Notes: generated by a model not told the origin, from the letters alone. A stretch of DNA of 64,000 nucleotides from Qipengyuania flavescens (GCF_029688735.1 NZ_JARULD010000001.1:930001-994000), one strand, 5' to 3'. Shown: positions 25,143-34,854, numbered from the stretch's first letter. Made by a program: numbers and translations.

Positions 25143-25994
25143 TCAGTCGCGCTTGCGGAACAGCAGCGTCATGCGGTCGCTTTCGCCCAAATCACGGGTT
25201 TGCGCGTCCATCGCATCGTCACCGCCGAGCGAGGGCGGCATCATCCAGACGCCGCCTTCCCAGTTTGCCGGATCGCGCGGATTGGCATTCACCTCGCTGC
25301 TGTCGACCAGCTCGAAGCCCAGCGCTTCGACATAGCCGATGACATCGTCCTGCCGCAGATAACCCTTCGACCCGTTCGCATAATCCGCGCTGGCATCCGC
25401 CGGAGCGCGGTGCTGGACGATGCCGAGCATGCCGCCGGGCTTCAGCAGGTCGCGCATCTTCTTCAGCTCGCTGTCAGCGTTATTCCAGCGCATCAGGTTG
25501 GGCATCATGCGAACCACTAGCACCCGGTCGAACGTCCCCGCTTCGCCTTCGGGAACCGCATCGAGCGTCATCGCGGAGAAGTTCTCTGCCGGGAGCCCGG
25601 TAAATTCGGCAGCCTCGGCGGGAAAGCCGGTAGCGCCGGCGCGAATGCGCTGCTGCGCTTCTTCGTTGAAAGGTCCGCTCGTGGGATCGAAATACAGGCC
25701 GACCAGCTGCCCCTCGCCGCCCAGATAATGTCCCAGCACGCGCGTGTACCAGCCGCCGCCGGGAGCGTACTCGCCGACCTTCATGTCGGGTTCGACGCGG
25801 AAGAAGGCGAGCGTTTCGGCCGGGTGGCGGAACTGGTCGCGTGCGCGATCGTCCGCACGGCTGGGGTGGTTGATCGCGCCCGAGATAGCTTCGGCATGGG
25901 TTGCCGCGAAAGCGTCCGCATCGGGCAGTTCGTGGTGATCGGCCATCGCGGGGACGGCAAATGCCAGGGCGGCGGTGGCAAGCAGGATACGCAT
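25143..25994 (-). CDS. Exported class I SAM methyltransferase-like protein
   Basis: The 283-residue protein starts with a clear Sec signal peptide (RILLATAALAFAVPAMA, cleavage before DHHE). The rest has the class I methyltransferase pattern: VGEYAPGGGWYTRVLGHYL for motif I, the acidic strand GLYFDPTSG, and a later GTFDRVLVVRMMPNLM followed by LLKPGGMLGIVQH. Motif I is degenerate (E-Y-A-P-G-G-G instead of E-x-G-x-G-x-G). SAM is not known in the periplasm, so this is either a retargeted, non-methylating protein or an unusual enzyme. The ATG at 25994 is the natural start. It is divergent from msrA, with 99 bp between. Confidence 0.8.
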   Translation of the reverse strand: MRILLATAALAFAVPAMADHHELPDADAFAATHAEAISGAINHPSRADDRARDQFRHPAETLAFFRVEPDMKVGEYAPGGGWYTRVLGHYLGGEGQLVGLYFDPTSGPFNEEAQQRIRAGATGFPAEAAEFTGLPAENFSAMTLDAVPEGEAGTFDRVLVVRMMPNLMRWNNADSELKKMRDLLKPGGMLGIVQHRAPADASADYANGSKGYLRQDDVIGYVEALGFELVDSSEVNANPRDPANWEGGVWMMPPSLGGDDAMDAQTRDLGESDRMTLLFRKRD

Positions 25995-26093
25995 ACGGTC
26001 TCTCCCGGAAAATCGATGCGCGCTTCCTGCACCTGCCGCCGGTGGATGACAAGGCGTGAGGCGCTTCCTATCTCTGGCGCAAAGGAGATTACG

Positions 26094-26636
26094 ATGAGCG
26101 AGACACAACAGGCGATCGTGGCGGGTGGATGCTTCTGGTGCACCGAGGCGGTGATGAAGGACGTCATCGGCGTCCATGAGGTCGAAAGCGGCTATATCGG
26201 CGGCGATGTGCCCGATCCGACTTACAAGCAGGTCTGCACCGGCAGCACCGGCCATGCCGAGGGTGTGCGCGTGACCTTCGAACCCGACGCGATCAGCCTC
26301 GGCCAGCTCTACGACGTGTTCCTCGGCACGCATGACCCGACCCAGCTCAACCGCCAGGGCGGCGACGTCGGCACGCAATATCGCAGCGCGATCTTCCCGC
26401 TCGACGACGCCCAGCGGGCCGAGGCGGAAGCGGCGATCGAACGCTGGAACGCCGACCACGAAGGCCAGAGCGCGGTCACGACCATCGAGACCGGCGAGTG
26501 GTATCCGGCGGAAGACTACCACCAGGAATATTGGGAAGGCGAAGGCCAGCGGAACCCCTACTGCCAGGCAGTGATTCCGCCCAAGCTGATGAAGCTGCGC
26601 AAGAGCTTCCAGAAATACCTCAAGGAAGACGCCTGA
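26094..26636 (+). CDS. msrA: Peptide-methionine (S)-S-oxide reductase
   Basis: The 180-residue MsrA has the catalytic GGCFWCTEAV, EVESGYIGGD, the conserved EGVRVTF and GTQYRSAIF blocks, and WYPAEDYHQEYWEG near the C-terminus. It repairs methionine-S-sulfoxide in proteins, using thioredoxin. A strong ribosome binding site, AAAGGAG (26081-26087), precedes ATG 26094 by 6 bases, so that start is sure although the frame is open further upstream. A hypothetical gene follows after 12 bp, and may be co-transcribed. Confidence 0.97.
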   Translation: MSETQQAIVAGGCFWCTEAVMKDVIGVHEVESGYIGGDVPDPTYKQVCTGSTGHAEGVRVTFEPDAISLGQLYDVFLGTHDPTQLNRQGGDVGTQYRSAIFPLDDAQRAEAEAAIERWNADHEGQSAVTTIETGEWYPAEDYHQEYWEGEGQRNPYCQAVIPPKLMKLRKSFQKYLKEDA

Positions 26637-26648
26637 GCGACAGGCCCG

Positions 26649-27467
26649 ATGCCCGGACCGCATGGCAAGGCGTTTACCGGCGACCATGTCGTCCACAATG
26701 ACGGCAGCGTAGAGTTCGCCTGCTCGCGGGATGCGGGCGCCTGGCCCTGGACAGCGCTCCACCCGCACCATCCCGGCGCGATCCAAGCGCTGAGCTATTG
26801 GGTGAGCGTGGAATGCGCCGCCGCGCTCGGCACCTGGGACCCGGACAAGTGGTCGGCGCTCACCTGGACGCGCAGGGAATGCGGCGATCCCGATCTCGGG
26901 GCTTATGCCAGCGGGACCTACCGCCGCACGACGATCGACGGGAAGGAAAGCTTCTCGATCGATTTCGCGGATGCGGAGGGTCATCACATATGCCGCCTCG
27001 ACGGGCGCGGCGTGGTGTTTCGCACCCGCGACTTCGAGAGCTGGCGCAAAGGCGACAAGGCGGCCGCACCGCAGTTCAGGTCCGACGATTTCGACTACGC
27101 TGACGCGCGGCTTCTTGGCCTTGCCCAAGGTGAGCGGCCGTTCCTCGGCCCGCTCGAGAATGGCACTGCGCAGGGTCTGCTCGACACTGCCAATAGCATG
27201 CCGCCGCACCATCCCTGGCTCGACGGCTCGGGCGACCACGTGAACTCCGCGCATCTCGCCGAAGTCGCGCGGCAATTCGTCAGCCTGACACGCGGGGGAC
27301 AGCCTTTCCGCGTCACGAAGGCCGAAATAGTCTTCCGGCACTATGTCGAACTCGGCAGTCCTTTCACCATCGAATTGCTAGGCAGAGGTGACAACGAGGT
27401 CGCGATGCGCGTCCGGCAAGCCCGCAACGACTGCACGGATATCCGCTACGTGCTTGCCGGCGCCTGA
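26649..27467 (+). CDS. Conserved hypothetical protein, 272 aa
   Basis: I do not recognise this protein with confidence. It has no signal peptide or membrane helix and is rich in His, Trp and Asp. The block HHPWLDGSGDHVNSAHLAEVA, followed by a beta pattern (KAEIVFRHYVELGSPFTIEL), is reminiscent of double hotdog-fold proteins such as thioesterases or dehydratases, with a possible His/Asn pair in the fold's central helix. This is only an impression from spacing. It follows msrA by 12 bp and overlaps the convergent rsmB gene by 22 bases. Confidence 0.6.
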   Translation: MPGPHGKAFTGDHVVHNDGSVEFACSRDAGAWPWTALHPHHPGAIQALSYWVSVECAAALGTWDPDKWSALTWTRRECGDPDLGAYASGTYRRTTIDGKESFSIDFADAEGHHICRLDGRGVVFRTRDFESWRKGDKAAAPQFRSDDFDYADARLLGLAQGERPFLGPLENGTAQGLLDTANSMPPHHPWLDGSGDHVNSAHLAEVARQFVSLTRGGQPFRVTKAEIVFRHYVELGSPFTIELLGRGDNEVAMRVRQARNDCTDIRYVLAGA

Positions 27468-28699
27468 TCCGCTTTCCACCGGCCGATGAAGAAGCCATCC
27501 AGTCCGCCCTGATCCGCCAGCATGCCGGGATCGGTGCGGACCCAGCCCTCGCTCGTCGGTACGATGCCTTCGGGGAGCTTGTCGGTACGGATTTCATCGG
27601 GAGGCAGCGAGATCGCTGATGCCTGCGCCTCGCCCTCCTCGCGCTCTAGCGAGCAGGTGGCGTAGAGCAGCGTGCCGCCAGGTTTGAGCCAGCCCTGGGC
27701 GCGCTCGACCAGTGCGGATTGCAGTTCCGCCATCTCTTCGATCTGGCGCGGCCCGATGCGGTGTAGCACGTCGGGATGGCGGCGCGCGGTGCCAGTCGCG
27801 GTGCAGGGAGCGTCGAGCAGAATGGCATCGTATTTGTGCTTCGGCTCCCACGTCAGGGCATCGGCGCGAACGATGCTTGCTTTCAGGCCCGTGCGGTTCA
27901 AATTTGCCCGCAGCAGTTCGAGACGGCGCTTCGAGATGTCGAGCGAAGTTACTTGCCAGCCCTGTGCAGCCAGTTGCAATGACTTGCCGCCCGGCGCTGC
28001 GCACAGATCGAGCACGTGCCGACCCTCGCCCTGCCCGAGGAGACGCGCGGGCAGCGAGGCTGCAAGGTCCTGCACCCACCATGCCCCTTCCGCGAAGCCC
28101 GGCAGCTTCTCGACATTGCCGCCGCGCGGCAGGCGCAGGTGACCGGGCATGAGGCTGTCGGCGGAAAGCTGATTTGCCCAGTGCGCGGTCTGGTCCGGGT
28201 CGCGCAGGGTCAAGTCGAGCGGCGGTGGTTCCGCTAGACCGGCTGCGATCGCCGGAGCCCGCTCGCCCCAGCGGGCGGCAACGTCGGCGGGGAGGGTCGG
28301 CGCATCCGGCAATTGCGCTTCCTGCTTCGTAAGGGTCGAGAACACACCGTGCGCCAGCCTGCGCGGCCCGCCCGACAGCAGGTCCAGCCCGGTCGCCACA
28401 ACCGCATGCGGCGGCGTGTCGAGCCGTAGCCACTGCGCCAGCATCAGCCGCAACACCATGCGCGCCTTGGCATCGCCCGGCAGCGGCTTTTTGGTCGCGC
28501 TGTCGATCAATGCGTCGAGATCGACCAGCCAGCGCAGGCTCTCGCTGGCGATCGCGCGGGCCAGCGCCTTGTCCTCGAACTTGCGCACATCCTTGGTCGC
28601 GACTGCAAAGGCGATGTCGAGCGTTTCGCCCCGGCGCAACACGGCATCGAGCAGGCGAAGCGCGGCGCGGCGCGCGTAGATACCGGTGGGCTGGGCCAT
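27446..28699 (-). CDS. rsmB: RsmB/NOP family RNA cytosine-C5 methyltransferase
   Basis: The 417-residue protein has an N-terminal NusB-like RNA-binding domain (residues 1-130) and a C-terminal methyltransferase with SAM motif LDLCAAPGGKSLQL, the motif DAPCTATGTARRHPD and the catalytic-cysteine region LLYATCSLEREEGE. RsmB methylates C967 of 16S rRNA (E. coli numbering); the paralogue RsmF is less likely because the NusB domain is present. Length is normal. The 3' end overlaps the upstream hypothetical gene in convergent orientation. Confidence 0.9.
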   Translation of the reverse strand: MAQPTGIYARRAALRLLDAVLRRGETLDIAFAVATKDVRKFEDKALARAIASESLRWLVDLDALIDSATKKPLPGDAKARMVLRLMLAQWLRLDTPPHAVVATGLDLLSGGPRRLAHGVFSTLTKQEAQLPDAPTLPADVAARWGERAPAIAAGLAEPPPLDLTLRDPDQTAHWANQLSADSLMPGHLRLPRGGNVEKLPGFAEGAWWVQDLAASLPARLLGQGEGRHVLDLCAAPGGKSLQLAAQGWQVTSLDISKRRLELLRANLNRTGLKASIVRADALTWEPKHKYDAILLDAPCTATGTARRHPDVLHRIGPRQIEEMAELQSALVERAQGWLKPGGTLLYATCSLEREEGEAQASAISLPPDEIRTDKLPEGIVPTSEGWVRTDPGMLADQGGLDGFFIGRWKADQAPAST

Positions 28700-28755
28700 C
28701 GCCCGCGCCTCTACCCCTGCTTGAAACCAAGCGCCAGTGCGCGCATTTCCTGTAC

Positions 28756-28917
28756 ATGACCGATCGCGCGACCAAACGGCCCGAAGGCTTCGAAAAGCCG
28801 TCCCACTGGACCAACGATCCTCCGCCGGAGCCGCAAAAGGTCGAGAACGACGAGGACCTCAGCCCCACCCGCTATGGCGACTGGGTCAAGGACGGCATCG
28901 CGATCGATTTTAGTTGA
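28756..28917 (+). CDS. DUF1674 / SDHAF4-like small protein
   Basis: This 53-residue protein carries the complete DUF1674 signature near its C-terminus: LSPTRYGDWVKDGIAIDF (family pattern DPTRYGDWxxxGxxxDF). Eukaryotic SDHAF4 with this motif helps assemble succinate dehydrogenase by binding flavinylated SdhA; bacterial members are presumed to do the same. ATG 28756 begins the conserved protein, although the frame is open upstream. It is divergent from rsmB. No sdh genes are in the window. Confidence 0.85.
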   Translation: MTDRATKRPEGFEKPSHWTNDPPPEPQKVENDEDLSPTRYGDWVKDGIAIDFS

Positions 28918-28929
28918 GTCTTTGTTTGG

Positions 28930-29032
28930 CGAACCCGCATCCGCGGGTTCGTCCTCGCTAGACGTGCGGCAAGCCGCACCCGCTGCGGGCGCGCAGTCGC
29001 GCTTGCCGGGCCTCCTCCGGCCCGGATCAAGC
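28930..29032. repeat. Three adjacent hairpins in the gap before the P450 gene
   Basis: Three inverted repeats lie in tandem: CGAACCCGC/GCGGGTTCG (28930-28951, loop 4), GTGCGGC/GCCGCAC (28964-28979, loop 2) and GCTTGCCGGGCC/GGCCCGG-AT-CAAGC (29001-29032, loop 6). The gap separates two genes whose transcripts converge here, so at least one stem may act as a factor-independent terminator, but no U tract follows. A dispersed intergenic repeat is the other option. Confidence 0.55.
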
Positions 29033-29048
29033 CGCCTGCGTTTGAGGT

Positions 29049-30443
29049 CTAAAGAGAAACCAGCCTGATCTTCAGCCCGTCCTTGGGCTTGGGGATCGGC
29101 CAGGGTTGCCACTCGGGCTCGCCATCGGCCAGTTCGATGCGATAGCGCGGGAGCAGCTGCGCCATCAGGATCTTGATCTGCATGTAAGCGAAATGCAGGC
29201 CGAGGCACATATGCGCGCCGCCACCGAAGGGGATCCAGGCGTATTTGTGCCGTTCCTTCACTTTTTCGGGCGTGAAGTGCAGTGGCTCGAAAGCGTGCGG
29301 GCGGTCCCAGTGCTCTTCCATATGGTGCACATAATGCGCGTTGATGCCGACATGCGCGCCGGCGGGTATGGCATAGCCGCCGAACTCGAATTCGCGCAGC
29401 GCCCGGCGCGGGGTGGAGGGCACCGGCGGGATCATCCGCAGCGCTTCCTTGAAGGCCATTTCCGTCAGCGCGAGCTTGCCAAGATCTTCGTAAGCGAGGT
29501 CGCGCGGCTTGCCGCTGGCATCCACGCCGCCGGTCACCGCCTCGATTTCTTGGCGCAGCTTCTCCTGCCAGTCCTGGTGCTTGGCGAGCTGCATGACCAG
29601 CGAGGTGCCGGACGAGGTGATCGTGTCGTGCGCCGCCATCATCAGGAAGTTCATGTGGTCGACCACCTCGTCGACCGGCATCAGGCTGCCGTCGTCATGC
29701 GTGGCGGTGGCGAACTGGCTGAACATGTCCTGCCCGCCCCCTTCGGCGCGGCGGCGATGGGTTTCCTTCGTGAACCAGTCGACCAGAAATGCGCGCCCGT
29801 CGGTCCCGCGCTTCATCTGGGTGAACGGTAGCGACTTGCGCACCGGGGCGACGCTGGCCTGCACCATGTCGATGAAGGCGGTGTTGATCTTGTCCGCTTC
29901 CGGCCCCCATTCGATGCCGATGAAGCTGTCGGCGGCCAGATCCAGCGTCAGCTCCTTGATGGCGGGATAGAAGGTCATCTCGCCTTCGCCCCACGCCTCG
30001 ACCTGCCGCGCGATGCCGCGGTTGAGGCTGCCCGAATAATGCCGCATCGGCCCCGGCTTGAAGGCGATCGAGAGTGCCCGGCGGTCGGCACGATGATGAT
30101 CGAAATCGAGCAGCATCAGGCCGCGCGGAAACAGCTTGTCGAGGATCGGGCCCCAGCCCTGCTCGGAGGAGAAATTGCGGTTCCGGTCGAACAACATCAG
30201 CTCGTTCGCGTCCGCGCCAATCATGGCGATCTGCCAGCCGCCGAAAGCCCGCGTGCGATAGACGTGGCCGTATTGCTCTACCATGCGGCGGGTGAAGCCG
30301 TGCGGATCGGCGAGCATGCGGAAGGTGTTGCCGACCAGCGGCAGGCCCCCGTCGCCGGGGATATGCGCGAGATCGCGTTCGCCGAGGCGGCCGTCGGACC
30401 AATGGGTTAATTCGGCGGGTTGATGAGGTGCGAGAGTGGCCAA
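29049..30443 (-). CDS. Cytochrome P450
   Basis: The 464-residue protein has the heme-ligand loop FGGGAHMCLG (Cys near residue 408), the K-helix ExxR as EALR, the I-helix AAHDTITSS with the acid/alcohol pair for oxygen activation replaced by HDT, and the aromatic PRRALREFEF region. It lacks an N-terminal membrane anchor, so it is a soluble bacterial class I enzyme that needs a ferredoxin partner; none is adjacent. The start is TTG 30443 with AGGA (30452-30455) 8 bases upstream. The substrate is unknown; hydrophobic terpenoid, fatty or aromatic compounds are usual for such sphingomonad P450s. Confidence 0.92.
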   Translation of the reverse strand: MATLAPHQPAELTHWSDGRLGERDLAHIPGDGGLPLVGNTFRMLADPHGFTRRMVEQYGHVYRTRAFGGWQIAMIGADANELMLFDRNRNFSSEQGWGPILDKLFPRGLMLLDFDHHRADRRALSIAFKPGPMRHYSGSLNRGIARQVEAWGEGEMTFYPAIKELTLDLAADSFIGIEWGPEADKINTAFIDMVQASVAPVRKSLPFTQMKRGTDGRAFLVDWFTKETHRRRAEGGGQDMFSQFATATHDDGSLMPVDEVVDHMNFLMMAAHDTITSSGTSLVMQLAKHQDWQEKLRQEIEAVTGGVDASGKPRDLAYEDLGKLALTEMAFKEALRMIPPVPSTPRRALREFEFGGYAIPAGAHVGINAHYVHHMEEHWDRPHAFEPLHFTPEKVKERHKYAWIPFGGGAHMCLGLHFAYMQIKILMAQLLPRYRIELADGEPEWQPWPIPKPKDGLKIRLVSL

Positions 30444-30504
30444 GGTCTTTTCCTGCTACTTACCGTGATGTCAGTAGCCTATCGAAACCCATCTTTCCAG
30501 TCTG

Positions 30505-31527
30505 CTAACACCAGCCGGAAAGTTCGCGGCGCAGCAGTGTTTCCAGCATATCGAGCCCTGCGTCGGAGGTATTGAGGCAGGACAGCGCAGCGAATTTCTC
30601 TCCGCCGCCTACGATGAAGGTAGCGCGCCCCTCCATCGCGATTTCCTCCAGCGTTTCGAGGCAGTCGGCGGAAAAGCCCGGCATCGCCACGGCTAGGCGT
30701 TTCGTGCCGGCCGCGGCCTCTTTCTGGAGCGTATCGTCGGTCGCAGGTTCGAGCCACTTGGCCGGTCCGAAGCGTGACTGGAAGGTGGTGACCAAGCGCA
30801 GGTTCGGGCGCGCCATGGCTTGTTCGAGCAGCCGCGACGTCTTCTGGCACTGGCAATGATACGGATCGCCGAGGTGCAAGGTGCGTTCGGGCATCCCGTG
30901 AAAGCTGAGCATGAGCACTTCGGGCTCGAAATCGAGCGCATCGAGCTGGCGCGAAATATCCTTGGCCAGCGCTTCGATATGCACCGGATCGTCGTGATAA
31001 GGCGGCATGGTGCGCATGGCGGGCTGCCAGCGCATTTCGCGTAGAGTTTCCCCGACCTTGTCGACCACGGTGGCGGTCGTCGCGCCGCTATATTGCGGAT
31101 ACATCGGCGCCAGCACGATGCGCTCGCAGCCTGCCTCCATCATCGCCTGCAGACGCTCCGAGATCGATGGCGTGCCGTAGCGCATCGCCCAGTCGACGCG
31201 GACGCCCTCGCCCAGCCGGGCTTGCATCGCCTCGGCTTGCTGGCGGGTGATGACCGCGAGCGGCGAGCCTTCCTCCGTCCACACCTTCCGGTATGCTGCA
31301 GCGCTCTTCTTCGGCCGTGTGTTGAGGATGATCCCGCGCAGGATCGGCTGCCAGACGATGCCGGGTATTTCGACCACGCGCTTGTCGGACAGGAACTCGC
31401 CCAAATAGCGCTTCACCGAGGCGGTGTCGGGCGCATCGGGCGTGCCGAGATTGACCAGCAGCACGCCCACCCCGCCCGAGCGGACGGGCGGGTGTTCGGG
31501 GGGCAATTGCTGCTCGCGCCAGGTCAA
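30505..31527 (-). CDS. hemH: Ferrochelatase
   Basis: The 340-residue protein inserts iron into protoporphyrin IX. It shows VLLVNLGTPDAPDTASVKRY at the start, the catalytic His in LMLSFHGMPERTL, YPQYSGATTA, and a C-terminal Fe-S-type cysteine set (CQCQK, DCLETLEE, SCLN). The start is TTG 31527: AAGGAG lies 6 bases upstream and just after the stop of the molybdenum-hydroxylase gene; the longer open frame lies inside that gene and is Pro/Ser-rich. The gene is 10 bp downstream of that stop, so it is probably the last gene of the same unit. Confidence 0.93.
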   Translation of the reverse strand: MTWREQQLPPEHPPVRSGGVGVLLVNLGTPDAPDTASVKRYLGEFLSDKRVVEIPGIVWQPILRGIILNTRPKKSAAAYRKVWTEEGSPLAVITRQQAEAMQARLGEGVRVDWAMRYGTPSISERLQAMMEAGCERIVLAPMYPQYSGATTATVVDKVGETLREMRWQPAMRTMPPYHDDPVHIEALAKDISRQLDALDFEPEVLMLSFHGMPERTLHLGDPYHCQCQKTSRLLEQAMARPNLRLVTTFQSRFGPAKWLEPATDDTLQKEAAAGTKRLAVAMPGFSADCLETLEEIAMEGRATFIVGGGEKFAALSCLNTSDAGLDMLETLLRRELSGWC

Positions 31528-31533
31528 CGGGCT

Positions 31534-31539
31534 CTCCTT
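31534..31539 (-). promoter_or_regulatory. Ribosome binding site fixing the TTG start of hemH
   Basis: AAGGAG on the minus strand overlaps the end of the upstream stop region and is 6 bases before TTG 31527. It decides the start against the longer frame that begins with an ATG inside the neighbouring gene. Confidence 0.7.
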
Positions 31540-33838
31540 ACAGGCCTTCCGACAGGAGCGGCAGGCGGCGGAAGCGCATGCCGGTAGCAGAATAGAGGGC
31601 GTTGGCAATCGCGGGCGCGGCGACGGCGGTGCCGAGTTCGCCCGGGTCGAAGGGGTCGGCATCGCTCGGCACGAATGTAACCTCGATCTCCGGACTATCG
31701 CCCAGCGTCGGCAGGCCGAGCGCAGCGAGGCGGTTAGGCGAGGGCTTGCCCTCGATGAAACTCACGCTCGACCCCGTCGCCAGCGAGAGGCCGAACAGGA
31801 GGCCCCCTTCGATCTGCTGGCGGGCAACGTCGAGATTGACGATGCGCCCGATATCGACCGCCGCATGGAGCCGCGTCACGCGCAGACCCCCTTCGCCTAA
31901 CGCGGCTTGCGCGACGCAGGCGATGCGCCCCGTCGCGCCTCCTATCGCGTCCATGCGGACCATCGCCAGCCCCTGCCCCGTACCGCGCCGTCCACCGTCC
32001 CAATTCGCGATCTGCGTCGCACGGCGCAGTACATCTGCCATGCGCGGCGCCTGGCCGAGCATGTCCATGCGATAGAGCAGCGGATCGCGCCCCGCCTTCT
32101 CGGCCAGCTCGTCCATGAAGCATTCGGTGAAGAACGCCGTGTAGGCAGCCGAATTGCCGCGCATCGGACCGGTCGGCAGGTCGATGCGGACGGGCAGGTG
32201 CTCTACCGCGACATTGGCGATTCCGTAAGGCGGCACCGCGCCCCGGCAGGCGAGCGGATCGGCCTTCCCTGCCGCCTCGCGCATGGCGGCTTCGGGAACG
32301 AGATTGTCGAACAGCCGATGTCCTGTCTCGCGCATGGTCGCGGGCATGGCGAGCTGCGTGCGCCAGGCCGCAATCCGCCCGCCGGTCGCGGGCTGGAAAG
32401 CCGCTGCCAGTTCCGCGACCACCGGCGTGCGCGGCGGGACGGCCTGGAACTCTTGGACTCTCGGCCACATCAGCTGGACCGGGCGACCGATGGCCTTTGC
32501 GATCTGGACCACCTCGATCGCGTGGCGCTTGTCGAGCCGCGCATCGAAGCTGCCCCCGGCGGCGGTGGGGTAGAGCACGACATCGCGCTCCGAGATTCCC
32601 GCCGCCTTCGCCGCAGCGCGCCGGGTGAGTTCGGGCGCTTGCGAGGCGATCCACAATTCGAGCTTGCCGTCCTCCAGCCGCGCCGTCGCCGTCGCCGTCT
32701 CGATGCCGGCGTGCACGGCCGGTGCGATCGAATAGCGTGCTTCGAGGTCCGGCTTGGCGAGCAGGCCATTCGCGTCACCGATGCTCGCTATCGCTTCCGG
32801 CTCGATGTCGCCGAAAGCCTCGTCCAGCAAGACTTCCGCCCCGGCGCTCTCCACCGGGGGCGGGCCGCTGAAGACCGAGGCGAGCCGCTTCAGCGCCTGC
32901 TCGGCGATCCACCAGCTTTCGCCCACCGCTGCGAGATAGCGCTTCGAGCGCACCACGCCGACCACCCCGCGCATACCCGCGACAGCGCCCTCGGCGAAGC
33001 GGCTGAGCTCCTGCGAACCGGTCGGCGCATGGCGGATCGAGGCATAGACCAGCCCCGGCAGGCGGATGTCGCCGGCGAACAGGAAGCTGCCGTCGACCTT
33101 GGCCGGCAAGTCGAGCCGGGGGAAAGCGAGCGGTGTATCGGAATCGATCTCGGCCGGAGCTTCGGCGGCCGGCTCGACGCGCAGGGGGGCCGGATCGGGC
33201 GGGTCGAATTCGGCGGCCTCCAGCACCAGTTCGCCGAAACTCGCGGTGTTCTCGCCATAGCGGACCAGGCCGCCTTCGACTTCGCATTCCTCCCACTCGG
33301 CGTCCCAGTGCTCGGCGGCGGCCATGGCCAACATCGCCCGCGCACTGGCCGCCGCTTCGCGCATGGGTAGCTCGAAAGCTGCCAGAGATGTCCCACCGGC
33401 GGTGGCAATGAAGCGGTTGCCCCGCGCGAAATTCTCGGCGAGCAGGCTGCCCGGTTCATCCGCGAGCGACGGAAGGTTGGACCACATCTCCGCCCATTCG
33501 GCAGCAAGCGGTACGTTGGCATATAGCCCGGCCGGTGGCACCGGCTCCACGCCCACCTGTCGCCAATCCGCGCCCAATTCCATTGCGACCACCTGCGCCA
33601 GCAGCGTGGTGACACCCTGCCCCATTTCGAGTTGCGGCACGGCAACTGTGACCACACCGTCGGTCCCGATGGTGAGCCAGCCGCCGAAATCGCGCTCTCC
33701 CCGACCGGGCGTCAGCGGGCTGCCATAATGCCGCGGCCATAGCCACCAGGCGACGGCAAGACCGCCGCCAACTGCCGCCCCGGCCACCAGCTGGCGCCGG
33801 GTGACGGGCAGTTCGCTCAGCTTTTCGCGCCAATCCAT
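31538..33838 (-). CDS. Molybdopterin-binding subunit of an isoquinoline 1-oxidoreductase-type hydroxylase
   Basis: The 766-residue protein belongs to the xanthine dehydrogenase superfamily, IorB-like single-chain group. It starts with a twin-arginine-like motif [14 protein letters not shown] and a hydrophobic helix, so it is exported or membrane-anchored. Molybdopterin-contact marks include [25 protein letters not shown] and the C-terminal catalytic-Glu region [19 protein letters not shown]. The usual small [2Fe-2S] partner (IorA-like) is not adjacent. The substrate, probably an N-heterocycle or aldehyde, is unknown. The start overlaps the mrp stop by 22 bases, and hemH follows. Confidence 0.88.
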   Translation of the reverse strand: MDWREKLSELPVTRRQLVAGAAVGGGLAVAWWLWPRHYGSPLTPGRGERDFGGWLTIGTDGVVTVAVPQLEMGQGVTTLLAQVVAMELGADWRQVGVEPVPPAGLYANVPLAAEWAEMWSNLPSLADEPGSLLAENFARGNRFIATAGGTSLAAFELPMREAAASARAMLAMAAAEHWDAEWEECEVEGGLVRYGENTASFGELVLEAAEFDPPDPAPLRVEPAAEAPAEIDSDTPLAFPRLDLPAKVDGSFLFAGDIRLPGLVYASIRHAPTGSQELSRFAEGAVAGMRGVVGVVRSKRYLAAVGESWWIAEQALKRLASVFSGPPPVESAGAEVLLDEAFGDIEPEAIASIGDANGLLAKPDLEARYSIAPAVHAGIETATATARLEDGKLELWIASQAPELTRRAAAKAAGISERDVVLYPTAAGGSFDARLDKRHAIEVVQIAKAIGRPVQLMWPRVQEFQAVPPRTPVVAELAAAFQPATGGRIAAWRTQLAMPATMRETGHRLFDNLVPEAAMREAAGKADPLACRGAVPPYGIANVAVEHLPVRIDLPTGPMRGNSAAYTAFFTECFMDELAEKAGRDPLLYRMDMLGQAPRMADVLRRATQIANWDGGRRGTGQGLAMVRMDAIGGATGRIACVAQAALGEGGLRVTRLHAAVDIGRIVNLDVARQQIEGGLLFGLSLATGSSVSFIEGKPSPNRLAALGLPTLGDSPEIEVTFVPSDADPFDPGELGTAVAAPAIANALYSATGMRFRRLPLLSEGL

Positions 33839-34779
33839 GCGTCGAGCTTCGCGGCGATGTCGTGGAAGGGCTGGGCCAGCGGATCGTCGGTCGCGGCCGG
33901 CGGCGCACCGCTATCCCCGCCTTCGCGAATGGCGAGGTCGAGCGGGATGCGGCCGAGGAACGGCAGTTCAAGCCTCCCGGCGGCCTCTTCCACCCCGCCC
34001 TTGCCGAAGGGATCGGAAACCTCACCGCAATGCGGGCAGGCATAGCCCGCCATGTTCTCGACCAAGCCGATGACCGGGACCCCCGCCTGATCGAACAGCT
34101 GACCGGCGCGCGCGGCGTCAATCAGCGCAAGGTCCTGCGGCGTCGAAACCAGTACCGCCCCGGCAGGCTTGAACTTTTGCAGCATGGTGAGCTGCACATC
34201 GCCCGTGCCCGGCGGCAGGTCGACCAGCAGCAGCTCCGTATCTCCCCAATGCGCATCGACCAGCTGGGTCAGCGCGCCGCCTGCCATCGGCCCCCGCCAG
34301 GCGATCGCGCGGCCCGGCTCGACCAAATGCCCCATCGACAGCACCGGCACGCCGTATTTGCTGGGCACAGGCTCCAGCTTTTCCTCGCGCGCCACCGGCT
34401 TCTGGCCCTGGTTGCCGAGGATCATCGGCTGCGAGGGGCCGTAGATATCGGCATCGACCAGCCCGACCTTGCGACCCATGCGGGCGAGCGCAATCGCAAG
34501 GTTGGCGGTCAGCGTCGACTTGCCGACCCCTCCCTTGCCGCTACCCACTGCGATCAGTTTGCGCGCGGTCCGCTCCGCCGTCATGGCGACGCGGACCTCC
34601 GTCACATCGCCCCGCTTTTCCAGCACTTCTCGGATGTCGGCTTCCAGCGCCTCGCGCTCGCCGGCGCCTAGCCCCGCGGCATCGACAATGGCGATGGCGC
34701 GGCCTTTTGCAATGGCTAGGGAGGATACACGCGCTGCAACCGCTTCGGGAAACAGCGCTTTCGGATCGGTCGAACTCAT
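33817..34779 (-). CDS. apbC: Mrp/ApbC iron-sulfur cluster carrier ATPase
   Basis: The 320-residue P-loop protein has the deviant Walker [13 protein letters not shown], switch regions ([25 protein letters not shown]), and the CPHC pair (YACPHCGE) that binds a bridging [4Fe-4S] cluster between two subunits. The N-terminal MIP18-like region is short. It transfers clusters to apo-proteins. Its stop overlaps the start of the molybdenum hydroxylase gene by 22 bases. It is divergent from hflK; mrp beside hflKC-degP is a common sphingomonad order. Confidence 0.95.
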   Translation of the reverse strand: MSSTDPKALFPEAVAARVSSLAIAKGRAIAIVDAAGLGAGEREALEADIREVLEKRGDVTEVRVAMTAERTARKLIAVGSGKGGVGKSTLTANLAIALARMGRKVGLVDADIYGPSQPMILGNQGQKPVAREEKLEPVPSKYGVPVLSMGHLVEPGRAIAWRGPMAGGALTQLVDAHWGDTELLLVDLPPGTGDVQLTMLQKFKPAGAVLVSTPQDLALIDAARAGQLFDQAGVPVIGLVENMAGYACPHCGEVSDPFGKGGVEEAAGRLELPFLGRIPLDLAIREGGDSGAPPAATDDPLAQPFHDIAAKLDAWIGAKS

Positions 34780-34854
34780 GGGCAGCGCTGCTGTATCATC
34801 AAAAAGCGCCGTTCAACCCTGTTTTTCCGCCAAACCACACCTATAAAGAATGGC

